From: Heterobasidion occidentale | Lineage: Eukaryota; Basidiomycota; Agaricomycetes; Russulales; Bondarzewiaceae | Reading direction: 5' to 3' | Length of the DNA: 64,000 bases | Assembly (NCBI GenBank): GCA_039111635.1 | Contig: JBCAQO010000014.1 | Coordinates: 496,001 to 560,000, forward strand | Shown: positions 53,464 through 64,000 of the stretch, piece after piece | Position numbering within the stretch: the first letter of the stretch is position 1 | How the letters are laid out: every line of letters starts with the position of its first letter | Made by a program: the position numbers and the translations under genes | Notes under the pieces: model-generated | Seen by the model: only the letters and a program-made list of their open reading frames with translations | Database searches by the model: none | What the model was told of the DNA's origin: nothing

Positions 53464-53816
53464 CAGCTGGTGTCAAAACTGTAGACACGGTTTTGAGGTT
53501 CTTCTGCTCAGGAACGATGTTTACCTTTGGAGCGGGACAAACAGGTGCAAATGACTATATGGGCCTATTAGCACTAGGGCGCAATGTGGGTGCTGAACAC
53601 CTGGTATTGTTGGTGCCACCAGTTGCCCTTTGCGATGACTGGATTCCGTGCATTGGAGCAGATATTTCAAACATGACCGCCAGTGACGACGACTATCTAC
53701 ATTTCTATTGCGCACAGGCCCATTGGGTTGTTTTCGCTTGTTTGTCCCGCTCCAAAGGTAAACAAAGTTCCTAAGCAGAAAACCGGGAAAAGTGTCTACA
53801 GTTTTGACACCAGCTG
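53464..53816. mobile_element. MITE 2 (TA target duplication)
   Basis: 353 bp with long inverted ends (about 80 bp): CAGCTGGTGTCAAAACTG at the left and its complement at the right, continuing through TTTACCTTTGGAGCGGGACA. Flanked by TA at 53462-53463 and 53817-53818. No coding capacity. Ends differ from MITE 1 beyond the initial CAG. Confidence 0.85.
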
Positions 53817-53818
53817 TA

Positions 53819-54212
53819 CTTATATCTGAGACTTCAAGATAGTCAATGTTACCGCGGCTTCTATCCTGTCATTCTGGACTATTCCACAACAGAAAGAGTG
53901 GGATTCGGCGAGAAGTATGACTTCAAGCCTTCAGGTCGTGGCCGGTCTCAAGGAAAATTGAGGTCCTTTTTCAGCCAACTTCTTCTTTTATCATCTGGAG
54001 AGGATCACTCGGCGAAGGACGCATTACCTGAAATCTCCTTCTTTGAATATTTTCCCTGGACTAGGCACGAGGGCACATGAGAATAGAGTCGGCCGACCTC
54101 ATGTCAATGACACTGACAGCATTCCCTTGCAGGCGTTTCCACAGACATCAGGAGGATATAAGATGATGGTACGCTCATCGTGACCCCATACGCCATTTCA
54201 TCTACGCTCAAA
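53819..54212. other. Upstream region of the first dynamin-like gene
   Basis: No gene, repeat or clear promoter box recognised. Confidence 0.4.
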
Positions 54213-57086
54213 ATGATAGTGGACTCTTCAGACGATGGCCACTCCATCTCGCCATCAGACTCGCATACTGAAGACACATGTGATATGCTGAACTCCGCAT
54301 ACGCTCACACACGCGAATTTCTGGATTTCATCAATCGTCTTCACAACACTGGGTAAGCATGTCGTGCCAGTCATCTTTTATTTACTCCTACCTCCTCGCA
54401 GTGTGCAAGGGGACGTCGACCTTCCGGTTATCGCTGTTGTAGGCTCGCAAAGCGCGGGAAAGTCGTCCTTGATCGAAGCCATCTCAGGCATCAGCCTGCC
54501 CCGAGCGAGCGGAACATGCACTCGGTAAGCAGCAAACGCGACGTCAGAATTATGGAGCTGATCAAAGTGTTGGCATAGGTGTCCTACCGAATGCCGTCTG
54601 GCAAGTTCCACAGATCCTTGGAAATGTGTCGTCACCATCCGCTTCAATACGGATGAACGCAGCACCCCCTTGGGTCAGCCGCGAATCATCCCGTTCGGAC
54701 CTACCATTGTCGATAAAACTGCGCTCGTTGAACGGATTTCTCGTGCTCAGCAAGCTATCTTGAATCCCAGTCGAGATTACAATGACTTTCTCAAAGGAAG
54801 ACTTCAGGATCTCGAGGGCGGTCGCCAGCTGTCATTTTCTCCCAATTTGGTCTGCCTCGAGATTAGTGGGGAAGGCCTGCCTGATCTTTCGTTTATTGAC
54901 TTGCCTGGTACTCTTTGTTTTCATTTTGGCGGCCCCTGAATATGTGTTGACATCGTGAATAGGTCTTATTGCGAATGTTGGAACGAGTGGGAATCAAACG
55001 GATATTCGTTTAGTTCGGGAGCTTGTCGAATCATATATCAGCAAACCTAGCTGCATCATTCTGCTGACTGTGACCATGGAGAGTGAGTCTTGTTGGCGGC
55101 ACATTGAAATTTAACTGTCGCTGATCTTTCAATTCTAGCCGAGTTTGAGAATCAGGCTGCACCAGGCTTAGCTCGTAAGCATGACCCCGCCGGAGAAAGG
55201 ACGATCGGTATGAATTTATCACATCATTTACATCGCTCGTGAAGACGACCGCTGACCTCTGCCGTTCTAGGTGTCTTGACAAAGCCGGATCGTATTCCTC
55301 AGACTGAGGAGGACGGCTGGCTCCGTTATCTTCGTGACGAGGTAGAGCCTCTCCAAAACCACTGGTATTGCGTCAAACAGCCCGATTCTCAATCTTTGAA
55401 CGCGGGAATCACTCGGGAGAGAGCGCGCATTGAAGAATACAATTTTTCAAGAAGACATCTCCGTGGTCGTCCCTGAGTGGCCCTTTTCTGGCCGTCTCCA
55501 GACTCGAAATCTTGTCAGGAATCTAGCTCCATCTTGTCGCAATTGATCGCCAAGAGGTGCGAAATTTTCACGTTTCTTGTCTCGAATTCTTCAAATGGGA
55601 TATCATGTAGGCTGCCAGAGCTCGACGAAGAACTTTGCGATCTCCTCGAGGTGACGAAGGAAAGTATCGAGGAGCTGCCCAAGCCGATGTCTGAGGATGT
55701 ACTCGGTGATCTGCTCGATCTCCTGCATCAATTTGCGCGCGACATATCTGCGCATGTTTCTGGCACGCCGGGTGAGGATGGCTTGCTGCAGAGGTACCGC
55801 CCTGAGGTTACAAACTTCCGGCGAGAGATTTTTGGCACTATACCCGATTTCCGCCCATGGGTGAAGTCGCCTTGTACGAGAATCAAAAACCTTCTCTGCC
55901 TGACTTTCTCCTTGTAGAAGAACAAGCATTCGGCATGGCTTCTACAGCTAACCCTACTGCCAAAACTCCGAACGGAAAGAAGCTTGCGACCGAAACACGA
56001 GGGTATATTCTTAGACGAAGTCATGCGAAGGGCGCAGAAGTAAGTGGTTTGGTTTGCCTCTTTTTGAGTTGATGAACGCATATCATGTAGATCCATCACC
56101 CGCGAGCTGCCCGACAGCTATCCCTTTGTCACCACGCAACAGTTTATCGACGCGTTTGTTGCACAGTGGGCCAAGCCTACCAAACGATTGGTTGACCGTG
56201 TCAGCAAAATTCTCACAGAGTACACTATGGAGATCATCGAGGAGCACTTCGGTCAGTTCAAGCATGGTGGCTTGCATCGGAAGATCACGTCAGTCCTCAC
56301 ATCTGCTCTTTACTCGCCTTCGTGCATTGTAAGAACTGTGTTGACGGGCTGGCGTAGTGGGATCATCACCAAACATATCAAGTCATGCACAATGATGACC
56401 TTCGAGCGTACAGATTGGTTGCTCGAGCTCGAGCGCGCTGCTCAAACTAGCAATACGCGTCACTACAGTGAATACAAGGATAAATTCCTCACTCACTATC
56501 GAGCCCGACGCCAGGAAGCCATGGGTAACAACATCCTCGGTGATCTCAGGAACAGGCCGTACAACCCGAACGCTGTGTACGCGGCGTCAACGGAGTTTCA
56601 GAGTGGGATGTCCTTGGTCCTGTCCAACCTGAACAAGGTGGGGTTACCTGGGGTTCAGCCGACAGATTTGGCCAGGCTGTTGCCTCCAGACCAGAATGAG
56701 CCCGCGCTGCACATCATGGCCAGTGTGAGTGCTTATTACCAAGGTAAGCATCTGCGCGATCTGTGATTCCCACTCTGAACGTATTGCACGTAGTCGCGTT
56801 CCAAAGATTCGGCGACAACATTCCTCTTGCCATTGATCAAGAGCTGGTCCGAGGCCTTGAAAACGGACTCGAGAAAGCACTAAGAGACGGTATTGATTTT
56901 GGAAGCCCAGATGCGGTGGCTCGGTGCCAGAGCCTCCTTCAGGAACCTCCGGACGTGGTATCCCGTCGTAATGAGCTGAAGAAGAAGGTGGAGCGATTGA
57001 TGTCCGCTCGACGAGAGTTGTCAGATGCGTGGAATTCAGATAGGGTTGCGACCAATCGTGAACATGTATCGATCAATGCGAGGTGA
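54213..57086 (+). CDS. Dynamin-like GTPase, copy 1 (frame breaks in the middle domain)
   Basis: A large GTPase of the dynamin superfamily. P-loop [16 protein letters not shown], switch [21 protein letters not shown] at an exon join, and TKPD are intact. Exons 54213-54352, 54402-54524, 54579-54907, 54963-55082, 55139-55207 and 55271 onward join in phase. The stalk ([44 protein letters not shown]) and GTPase-effector domain ([20 protein letters not shown] to [15 protein letters not shown], end 57086) are present, with no PH domain. Between about 55440 and 56100 several one-base breaks occur (at a T run near 55445, near 55490, 55540 and 55860), yet the shifted text stays conserved. Role in membrane remodelling is by family. 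Confidence 0.75.
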
Positions 57087-57597
57087 TGGCGGGCAGACAT
57101 ATACGGCTGTGACAATATCTAAAGTGATCGTTTTGATCGTCGATGGTTGTCTACTCGAAGTCTCAAAAGATGTCTACGTTCTCCCTGACAGAAAGGTCAG
57201 CCATGGCGGATCCAGGTATGAATTCCTCATTGTGCGCGACGGGGCACATGGCTTCAGACAACGTTCTCCGTTGCTGCGGTAACCAGCCTTCCTCAGGTCA
57301 GCGTAATTTCCCCGACGAACACACTGTCCTTCATGGATTTCTGATCGATATCTATTTTAGCATACTCCTTGTCTGATTTTGGAGTGACTTCGTCCAGATA
57401 CAGCTCTGAATCGCAACTTCATGTGCGGATGGTTTAGGAAGATCAGAATCCCATACACTGTCTGACGCCCTGATACCTTCTTTCGTGCATCCGCATTGCG
57501 GAGTTGAACAGCGTAAACGCTGAATGGTATATAGGGCATAGGCCAACGGTCCCTAGACCAGAACGCCCACCCCACACATCCACGACATATCTTCACT
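57087..57597. other. Spacer between tandem dynamin genes
   Basis: Short shadow frames only. Presumed promoter of the second copy. Confidence 0.4.
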
Positions 57598-60361
57598 ATG
57601 GTCGTGGTACACTTGGAAGCCGACGAGCAAAGTGTAGCTTCAAGCTTTGAAAGCGCATCCTCTGATCATGGGGTGGGGCTTTCTGATCCCCTCTTGTCCG
57701 ACCACAGAAGGCGGATGCTCGATCTCATGACAAACTTCGTGATACAGGGTTTGCTGTTCCTCGTCCTTTTCCGCACGAGCAAATTTTAATCTGTTTTTAG
57801 GGCTCAGCTCGACTTGGACCTGCCATCCATTGCGGTGATAGGCTCCCAGAGTGCAGGAAAATCCTCCTTGATTGAATCCATTTCGGGATTAGTTTGCCCG
57901 CGCAAGCGGGACATGCACACGGTATGCATCTTTTCCCATCCGCTCTGGTCTCATGCGGTACTCATGATTTGTTGCCAAGCTGCCCTACAGAGTGTAGACT
58001 CATATATTCTGACGAGCCCTGGCGTTGCATCGTCTCTCTGCGTTTTATCAGCGACGAATATGGCACCCCGTTGAACGATATCCGCGTTGAACAATTCGGT
58101 GATCCAATCTTTACAAGAACGGATGTTACTGATCGGATTCGGCGCGCCCAACGCGCCATTCTGAATCCAAATACATCGTGTTTGATTTTGTAGATGCTGA
58201 TGACGGGGAGCTTCAAGAGAACGAGCTAACTTTCTCAGCTAATTATGTATGTCTCGAGATCAGAGGCAGGGACCTCGCCGATCTGACATTCGTCGATCTT
58301 CCGGGTATGTTCTCGTGCCCCACAATTGTTCGAGGAGAACCAGTGTTCATAGGGAGTATATAGGGTTGATCGCCATCCATGGCATCGGAGGGAGACAATC
58401 TGATGTTGGCCTAGTTGAGAGTTTGGCGGCAGATCATATCACAAAGCCGAGTTGTATCATTCTTCTCACCGTTGCCTGCGAAAGTGCGTTTCATTCGTAT
58501 TTTTTGTTTTTACGCTTCAATCCGAACAACGTCTTGTCTAGCTGATTTTCAGAATCAGAAGGCCTCAAGCTTGGCCGCGCAGTATGATATTGAAGGCGCT
58601 AGAACGATCGGTATGCTTATAATGATGCGTTTGTGCTTCGATCACTGATTTTTTCTCTCAAAAGGTGTCCTAACCAAACCCGACCGCATATCTCCTGGCG
58701 AGGAACCTGACTGGTTGAAGTACATTCAGGGCGAAGAGAACCAGCTCCTTCAGTGGTTCTGCGTCAAGAATCCTAATTCTCAACACTTGCAGATGGCATA
58801 ACTTGGGAGGGTGCCCGTTTACAAGAGCGCGAGTTTTTTTCTCAGACTAACCCATGGAGCAACCTTGAATGGACGTATCAGCAACGCCTAGGTACTGATA
58901 GGCTGACACAGCGACTTAGCGGTACTTTGTCCGAGCTCATTTCACAGCGGTACGATCCTCCATATAACTGGCTGCATTCTTCTAACAGCCAGATGTTTCC
59001 GTGGGATCAGGCTCCCGAAATTGCAAGACGAGATCGACAGACTTCTTGCACAGACACATAATTCTATTGATCATCTCCCGCGACCGCCCTCGGATCAACC
59101 TGTCGCAGAGATTCTGCATATGATTGGCAGCTTTGTTCGCGCGGTCGAAAAACACACGGAAGGAATACCGCGAGCTGGAGGCCTCCACCAAACCCTTCAT
59201 CCGGCACAAGACGCCTTTCAGAAAGCCATCCGCCTCACAGCACCGAATTTTAATCGAACGTGCCTCAGCGGGGATGCAGTCTGGCCAGATGCCGGTTGCT
59301 AGTTTTCTTGTGAACGAAGAAGGTGATGGAGCGCCTGTTTCCGTGGATGAGAATGAGTCTATCTTTGTGGATGACGTCGTGAATAGGGCCAAAATGTGAG
59401 TGACCGTCACCTATTTGTCTATATTCTCAAACGCAGATATCGACCTTGATGAAGGGCTATCACGAGGGAGCTTCCGAACAACTATCCGTTTATTGTTACC
59501 AAAGATCTGATCTGCGCAGTCGTCAAGAAGTGGACGGCGCCTCAAAGCGACTTTTCGAGGAAACAAGCAAAACCCTCGAAAGACACATCATGACCCTCAT
59601 AGAGGAACATTTCGCGCATTTCGTGCACGGCGGGTTGAAACAGCGAATTTCGTCAGTATTTCAATGTTTCTGTGCGTATTTGCCTGAACTTTGGTCTGCA
59701 GCGGGATTGTGTTGGCCCACCTCCGTGCTCTCTCTGAAGAAACATTCAAGCGCATTACTCTTCTACTCGAGGCTGAGTTGGAACCATTCACGCGCAACCA
59801 GCATTACTTCAGTGACTACAGATCAAAAATCCTAGGTTACTATAAAGGCGTGCGCCAGGCCAGTCAAAGCAACGACTTTATCAGAAATTTGGATAGTCCT
59901 GGCTCAAGCTCATTTCAAGACGCTCACGAGGACATTAACTGGCTTGACGGAGATGGGGCTGCAAAATGTTAGCCCTGCTGCTCTTGCTCGGGTGCTCCCT
60001 CAAGATCCAATGGAGGAAGGAATCGAGATCATGGCAGATGTCAGAGCGTACTTTCAAGGTTGTTCTGTCGTACTGCATTGTTCATTGCCGTTGAAGCTGA
60101 TCATTCTCATAAGTGGCATATAAGCGATTCGTCGACATGGTGCCCATGACCCTTGACCAGGGGCTCATACGCGGACTCGCGTCAGGCTTAGAGAATGCGC
60201 TCTTCGTCGGGCTAGGGGTCAGCGGCCCGCAGGGGTTTGAGAATTGCCGGAGGCTATTGCAGGAACCCGCGAACATCGTGGAAAGGCGAGAGGAGCTGAA
60301 GAAAAGGAGGGACAGGTTGAATTCCGCGAGGCGAGAGCTGATGGATGTGTTCACTACCTGA
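57598..60361 (+). pseudogene. Dynamin-like GTPase, copy 2 (many frame breaks)
   Basis: Tandem paralog of the preceding gene. ATG 57598 (MVVVHLEADEQS) leads to [20 protein letters not shown] (P-loop), CPTECRLIYSDEPWRC, DLTFVDLP, GGRQSDVGLVESLAADHITK, the TKPD segment [20 protein letters not shown], stalk LPKLQDEIDRLLAQTHNSID and IMTLIEEHFAHFVHGGLKQR, and the effector domain VDMVPMTLDQGLIRGLASGL ending 60361. At least five one-base losses interrupt it (about 57890, 57900, 58790, 59000, 59470), two in the first GTPase exon. Residues remain conserved, so this is a recent pseudogene or an error-laden assembly of a working gene. Confidence 0.65.
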
Positions 60362-60684
60362 GAGTCAAATTCGAGCCTGTCGCCTCCACGATCAGAAGCC
60401 TAGACTAAGGGGTCATGGCCGCAGCTGACGTTGTGAGACTGGGATGGAAGAGGTAAAGAACAACAAGCTGTACTGAATTGCGTCCGTGATAATACAAACA
60501 ACATCGGTAGGGATAACAACAACAAGTAACGCACAGAGATAAGATGAAACGTGTTTGCTTATCGCATTATCCAAGACATCATCCAAGTCCAAGCTCGACT
60601 GCAATACAGAATCAAGTCTCTGCACTCAGGTGGCATGCTGGGCTGTACCTGTGCTGGTAGGATTACATGTAGCGGCGTTTCTCA
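60362..60684. other. Convergent 3' region
   Basis: Between the second dynamin and the phosphatase-family gene; no feature recognised. Confidence 0.4.
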
Positions 60685-62620
60685 TCAGGCGTTTGGATGA
60701 GAACTGTCGAAGGGCCGGCATTGTTGTGATCCTTGAGCATTTTTGTCAAATTGATTATATATTTTGACTGAAGGTGTCAAGCGCACCTCGAAAGTAGGAA
60801 GCCTGATCCTTTGTGCGCGAGACAACTTCACGCGCCGTATAATGAACGTGATCGCGAAGAAGGCCATCATGAGGAGCGTCGCGAACATTGCACCGTGTGT
60901 GGCAATGGCACTCGACTCCGCAGGGCTGTCTATGCCGAATGGAAAGGTCGGGAGCCACGAGTTGGTAGATTTAGCACCACAGACGCGTTGCCATTGCTGA
61001 TTCGAGCTGATGACCGCGTTCTATATCATAAATGATGAGTATCCAAGGGTAATTTTATTCGCAGCGTGACAGAACACAAACCTCGACACGATAGATGAAC
61101 TCAGTAAGCGGCATATCTCCACCATGCGCAAAAGCGTGGAGGGTGCGGAATTCTTCATTCGTACCATTCTTGAACTTGAACCGAACAAAGTCGCGATTGT
61201 CCGGGAGGGACCCACGACGAAGTTCGATAGCAAGGGCGGAGGCGTAGTTGGCTATTATAAAAGAGCGACATCGTTGTAGCTGACGATACGAGAACGAAAG
61301 ACAGAAGAGCACGCACGAATGCCTTGAAGACTGGGATCATCCTTGATCAACTCGATTTGATGGAACAGCGAAATAAACGGCTGATATGTAGTCGTCTCTA
61401 CGAGGAACTGTAGGGGGTCGCCATCGTATGTGATGCGCTGCAGCGAATCCTTGATGGAAGCAAGGATAGTGCGCCCGGCAACTGCAGAAAAATCAAGAGT
61501 CTATCAGATACTGAGACGTTACGCGACAATCGGCCAGAATGATGTAGATCAATGTTGGTTATGCAAGAACTATAACATACTATTGCCAATGCCACCGATA
61601 TCGCCGTCTGAAAAGACACCGTTCTCGTGGAGGTTGGCCCAATGGCGAGCCTGCTCGATGAATGTCGGCGGAAGGCGGTGGGCGTACGTTTTGTTATGGA
61701 TGAGCTCGTGGTTCATGTAGTCGTATAGCTGAGGGCAATGTCAATGCAAGGATTAGCGCGGCGGAGATGGACGAACTCACGTTCACCTATTGCGGAGTGG
61801 CACAGTCAGAAGATGTTTTTTCAGTATCAAATCTTTCAACAACGTACTGCATTCTCGAGGTTCGTCGTTCGGCCAAAAGCGAAATCGTCTGCTTTCCTCA
61901 TGAAACCTTCCGCCAGCCGTTCCGTTTCCTTAAATTTGGAGGAAGCGTAAAATTCTTTGACGTGCTTTTCGAAGGCCTATTTGCGACGAATGAGATCAAG
62001 GACAGTCCAAAGCTCTGATGAAGGCTGACATACCGGGCAGTCTGTCCAGCTTTCGAGTGACCGGTCGTTGGATGGTTCAACGGTCTCCACTTGATGCCAC
62101 CACCGCCAACGTCAAACCGAGAAGTGTTTGATGAAGACACAAGGTCATACCAGGAACATATTGATACCCTCCGAGTGGAGCAACGACTTGAGATCCGTTG
62201 GCCAGCGTGATGCTGTTCTTCTCAGTCGGTGGGAACAAACCTTGAAGCAACGCAATGGCAGAGTCGAAAACCGCACGACCTTCGCCCCCGTTTTTGATGC
62301 GCACTTGCACTTGATTCGTATCGACAAGATCCGTACGGACCCCATGAATGAAGGAAGGAGAGGAGGGTGTGAAGTACTCCTTGCGAAGGTATGAGCCGAG
62401 CTGATGAGATTGAACCTGCCGATCACAGTTGTTGGTCAGTTTGTCTTTAAAAAGATCAAGGATATGAAGGAAGAGAATGAATCGAAAGAAGATCAGTTAC
62501 CTCTCCCAAAGGTGTGCACTCCGTGTGCGAACTCTTGTAGTTCTTCGTGTCTTGAGAATACTCGAGTCGGTCGCCGTTGCGAGCAACTACGACGACGCCG
62601 CGGACTGTAGGGTGCGACAT
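60685..62620 (-). CDS. Histidine phosphatase superfamily protein (acid phosphatase branch), C-terminal membrane anchor
   Basis: ATG 62620 (MSHPTVRGVVVVARNGDRLE). The histidine acid phosphatase fold is recognised by this first strand, TPLGEVQSHQLGSYLRKEYF, YDYMNHELIHNKTYAHRLPP, NGVFSDGDIGGIGNS and HAFAHGGDMPLTEFIYRVE. Exons visible include 62501-62620 and 62151-62415, joined in phase; at least five more follow. The usual R-H-G signature reads R-N-G, so the phosphorylated His is replaced by Asn. The C-terminus carries a membrane segment (MFATLLMMAFFAITFII) and a basic tail ending at 60685. Without the His, classical phosphatase activity is doubtful. Confidence 0.75.
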
Positions 62621-62710
62621 ATCGGTGATGTATGAGGCAATAATGTAAGAGGGGGTATGAGCGAACTCGAGTAGACTGCAAGTCTGAGGAGCCTTGACCT
62701 CCAACGAGCC

Positions 62711-62719
62711 CTTTATATA
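62711..62719 (-). promoter_or_regulatory. TATA box of the phosphatase-family gene
   Basis: TATATAAAG on the minus strand, about 92 bases upstream of ATG 62620 and directly next to the 18-bp repeats. Confidence 0.55.
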
Positions 62720-62721
62720 TA

Positions 62722-62775
62722 CCACACTCGGTGGCTCTGCCACACTCGGTGACCCTGCCACACTCGGTGACCCTG
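62722..62775 (-). repeat. Three 18-bp tandem repeats upstream of the TATA box
   Basis: CCACACTCGGTGACCCTG (second and third units identical; first has GGCTCTG at its end), followed by a partial CCACA. They lie immediately upstream of the TATA box of the minus-strand gene and could be activator sites. Confidence 0.75.
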
Positions 62776-63514
62776 CCACATGGAGGGTGGCGGCGAGCTG
62801 TTGTGTGCAAAGAAGAGAGGTTTCATGTGATGTAGAGGGGGGAACGCTAGCTGAGCTCGATGCAAGGCGACATTAACAGGCTGATCGCACGCGCGGAGAT
62901 CATGCGCATTGATACCATGAACCGGCCATGCAGAGTACAGCAAAGGCGCTAGGTCCATCTTTGCTCAAATGCTTGGGCACTCAGGAAGGGCAAGCTCCTG
63001 AAGTCGCAGAGGAAGAGGTCCATTCAATATCTGTGCACACAATCGTGAAGGGACAAAAGGTAAGGTCTCGCGGATGTCACCGGGTTCTAGGCAGGAACAC
63101 AAGATGCCGTAAATGTCAGAAAACATGTCCAAAACGATGTCGATGCAAGAGCGTGGTGTCGCCTGCAAGCACTAGGGGCGTTGAAAACACGAGCTCTATG
63201 ACTATCCTTTATACCACATCGTTCAAGAATTGGCAATGAGAGTAGAAGATGTGCATACCAAGCCATTCCCTCACAGCACGTGGATAATGGAAAGCATCTG
63301 TCTGAAAGATTAACAGACCAGAAGGCTTTCTCGTCAAAAGTGAATGAGATGACAAAAAAGAGCGCGAAATTGAAGGGTTCTTCGCACGTGTGAGACATGA
63401 GTAGACCAACATCCATCAAAGCTGTATTCGAAGCATGGTCAGCTGTACGAGAAGAGCAGGTAGCAGGCACACTCCATCATCCAAGGACTCACATAGTGTT
63501 CCTACATTCAGCCA
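62776..63514. other. Intergenic, no gene supported
   Basis: Overlapping frames on both strands (62928-63239 plus, 63087-63470 minus) show no domain and no splice pattern I trust. Confidence 0.4.
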
Positions 63515-64000
63515 TCATTTCTTTTTCTTTCCCCTTGTGTTTCCGCCGCCTCCACTTCTGCTTTGTCCCCCGGCACCACTTGCACCACTGCTTTCTACCA
63601 CCCCTTGCGTGGCCCCTCCGCCCCCACCACCCCTTCTCTTGCTCCTTGCCTGCACAAACGTCGATCGCTCCGTCTTCTTTAACCAACGTTCCGGATCGGG
63701 AGCTGGCGTAACGCCGGGGACAACTCCGACAGGTACACGGCGTGTGCGCACTTTCTTCGGTTTCAGTTTCATCATCTTCTCTTCGGCAGATGGCGCATTT
63801 GCCAAGGGCAATAGTGAGCTAGTCGGCTGTACAGGAGGTTGGGACGTCTCAAGGCTATTCGTGATGGACATCGGAAGTTGGTCGAGGACGCGGAGGTAGT
63901 CAGTGTTGATAAAATCCAGATGTCGTTGGGATGCTTGGAGATTCGTGACGATATCGGAGTGCTCCTCAGTTTGCTGCGTGGAACGATCGGGACTGAATGC
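63515..64000 (-). CDS. srp72: Signal recognition particle subunit SRP72, 3' end
   Basis: The minus-strand frame enters from beyond the window end. The last ~160 residues hold HSDIVTNLQASQRHLDFINT, a spacer, then the conserved RNA-binding tail KKVRTRRVPVGVVPGVTP and APDPERWLKKTERSTF. A Gly-rich region and a Lys-rich end (GKKKK) close the frame, with its stop at 63515. SRP72 with SRP68 holds the S domain of SRP RNA for co-translational targeting to the ER. The N-terminal TPR region lies outside the window. Confidence 0.82.
   Translation of the reverse strand, partial: AFSPDRSTQQTEEHSDIVTNLQASQRHLDFINTDYLRVLDQLPMSITNSLETSQPPVQPTSSLLPLANAPSAEEKMMKLKPKKVRTRRVPVGVVPGVTPAPDPERWLKKTERSTFVQARSKRRGGGGGGATQGVVESSGASGAGGQSRSGGGGNTRGKKKK

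Overview
The window is nuclear DNA of a filamentous basidiomycete, most likely an Agaricomycete. Introns are short (about 45-70 nt, GT..AG), genes are packed on both strands, and the gene content is typical: CBM1 carbohydrate esterase, GH30, CFEM/GPI protein, tandem dynamins, Xi-type glutathione transferase and chromodomain Gypsy elements. I cannot name the species.

Left flank (1-6062). Three minus-strand members of one uncharacterised gene family lie in a row. The first looks open, the second has a premature stop, and the third is cut in two.

Transposon nest (6063-27502). The third family member is split by a TIR element with a TA target duplication, AGATAGG...CCTATCT ends and an internal tRNA-like A/B-box pair. 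A chromodomain Gypsy element (element 1, 6546-26949, 807-bp LTRs, GGCTA duplication) sits inside it. Element 1 in turn carries a solo LTR (8866-9515, GCGGG duplication) and a second, nearly identical-LTR chromodomain Gypsy element (element 2, 12873-23720, GAAGA duplication). The gene resumes at 27503. A second copy of the TIR element (33832-34623) preserves the empty site of element 1. Element 2 has a 2.5-kb tail between its ORFs and 3' LTR. That tail holds 17 copies of a small hairpin with compensatory stem changes and a following TAAACTA tag; this is the most unusual feature here.

Right flank (27503-64000). In order: a hypothetical gene, TIM50, a protein with a PD-(D/E)XK-like motif, the second TIR element, a hypothetical gene, a CBM1-CE16 acetylesterase facing a GH30 glycosidase (a probable wall-polysaccharide pair), a Cys-rich/acidic hypothetical protein, a trypsin-fold protease-like protein, a MITE, a glutathionyl-hydroquinone reductase, a small Kex2-type secreted repeat protein, a CFEM GPI protein, a second MITE, two tandem dynamin-like GTPases, a histidine-phosphatase-superfamily membrane protein, and the 3' end of SRP72.

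Single-base frame breaks recur in TIM50, both dynamins, the protease-like gene and the retroelements, often at homopolymers, while encoded residues stay conserved. The GST, GH30, CE16, CFEM and secreted-peptide genes join cleanly. Some breaks may therefore be assembly indels rather than decay.
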